From assembly GCA_009779205.1 (NCBI GenBank), contig WRER01000046.1, forward strand, positions 1 through 6,480: a stretch of DNA of 6,480 nt. Reading direction: 5' to 3'. The notes beneath the pieces are model-generated. The model saw nothing but the letters and a program-made list of their open reading frames with translations. It was not told the origin of the DNA and searched no databases. This DNA comes from Methanobacteriota archaeon. Its GTDB lineage: Archaea; Halobacteriota; Methanomicrobia; Methanomicrobiales; Methanospirillaceae. The position numbers and the translations under genes were made by a program. This document shows positions 6,308 to 6,480 of this stretch, piece after piece. Each line of letters begins with the position of its first letter. Position 1 is the first letter of the stretch.

Positions 6308-6480
6308 ATGGCGTTGAAAATAAGAGCAGCAATACTCTTTCTTGTGATTGCTTTGTGTGCACTGGTAGGTGTTGCAGCAGCAGCTACAGGCACCGGAGCA
6401 GGTATAGTAGATAACAACATTATTGAGCCAGAATTTGGATGGGTGCAAGGAATCATCCAAGATGACGACATTATTGAGCC
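6308..6480 (+). CDS. Secreted repeat protein, N-terminal part (truncated by window end)
   Basis: I do not recognise this protein; 57 full codons are visible and the frame is open at the window edge. Residues 1-26 look like a Sec signal peptide: a positive start (MALKIR), a hydrophobic core (AAILFLVIALCALVGV) and small residues ending at AAAA, with likely cleavage before Thr27. No lipobox is seen, since the only Cys (17) lies within the core. After a Gly/Ala/Thr linker, DNNIIEP (35-41) recurs as DDDIIEP (52-58), a 17-residue period, with FGWVQGII between. The DNA of the two copies matches at 18 of 20 bases. This suggests an exported, probably cell-surface, protein of short acidic repeats. No clear Shine-Dalgarno precedes the ATG. 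It is separated from the synthetase unit by 133 bp and probably has its own promoter. Confidence 0.7.
   Translation, partial: MALKIRAAILFLVIALCALVGVAAAATGTGAGIVDNNIIEPEFGWVQGIIQDDDIIE
6410..6480 (+). repeat. Start of a 51-bp (17-codon) in-frame tandem repeat
   Basis: Positions 6410-6429 and 6461-6480 match at 18 of 20 bases at a spacing of exactly 51 bp, and they share the 13-base block ACATTATTGAGCC. The period is a multiple of three and stays in the frame of the gene starting at 6308. Only one full unit and the beginning of a second are visible, so the copy number is unknown. Confidence 0.55.

Noticed and set aside
6410..6480. CRISPR-like repeat at the right edge
   Set aside because: The repetition is in frame within a protein-coding sequence, has a 51-bp period, and lacks unique spacers of uniform length, so it is a protein repeat.

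Overview
The window looks like a chromosomal segment of a methanogenic euryarchaeon, most likely a Methanomicrobiales member of moderate to low GC such as a Methanospirillum relative. Three things point there: an archaeal two-repeat tRNA-splicing endonuclease, archaeal-type TrpRS and PheRS (both subunits of the archaeal/eukaryotic form), and strong GGAGG-type ribosome binding sites before the closely packed genes. The genus is inferred from gene type and base composition, not proven.

Layout, all on the + strand. Positions 1-116 are an AT-rich stretch bounded by near-perfect 17-bp inverted repeats, which looks like a small non-coding transposon-derived (MITE-like) element. endA (195-1202) follows with a GTG start. 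After a 155-bp gap comes a tight run: trpS (1358-2635), pheS (2641-4107), pheT (4109-5755) and a C-terminally extended acylphosphatase (5752-6174). Gaps in this run are 5 bp, 1 bp and a 4-bp ATGA overlap, so these four genes are probably one transcription unit. A 133-bp intergenic region with two dyad symmetries follows. A secreted protein then begins at 6308; it starts a 17-residue repeat and is cut by the window end.

Together the cluster concerns aromatic aminoacyl-tRNA supply. EndA removes introns from precursor tRNAs, TrpRS charges tRNA-Trp, and PheS with PheT forms the (alpha-beta)2 phenylalanyl-tRNA synthetase. In many euryarchaea tRNA-Trp is a major intron-containing tRNA, so endA beside trpS makes functional sense. 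The acylphosphatase has no obvious place in this pathway; its coiled-coil tail and translational coupling to pheT make it the least explained member.

The most unusual items are the coiled-coil acylphosphatase, the repeat-bearing secreted protein at the right edge with a dyad just upstream, the MITE-like element at the left edge, the partly retained active-site residues in the N-terminal repeat of EndA, and a roughly 60-residue insertion in TrpRS. I see no CRISPR array, tRNA, rRNA or defence system.
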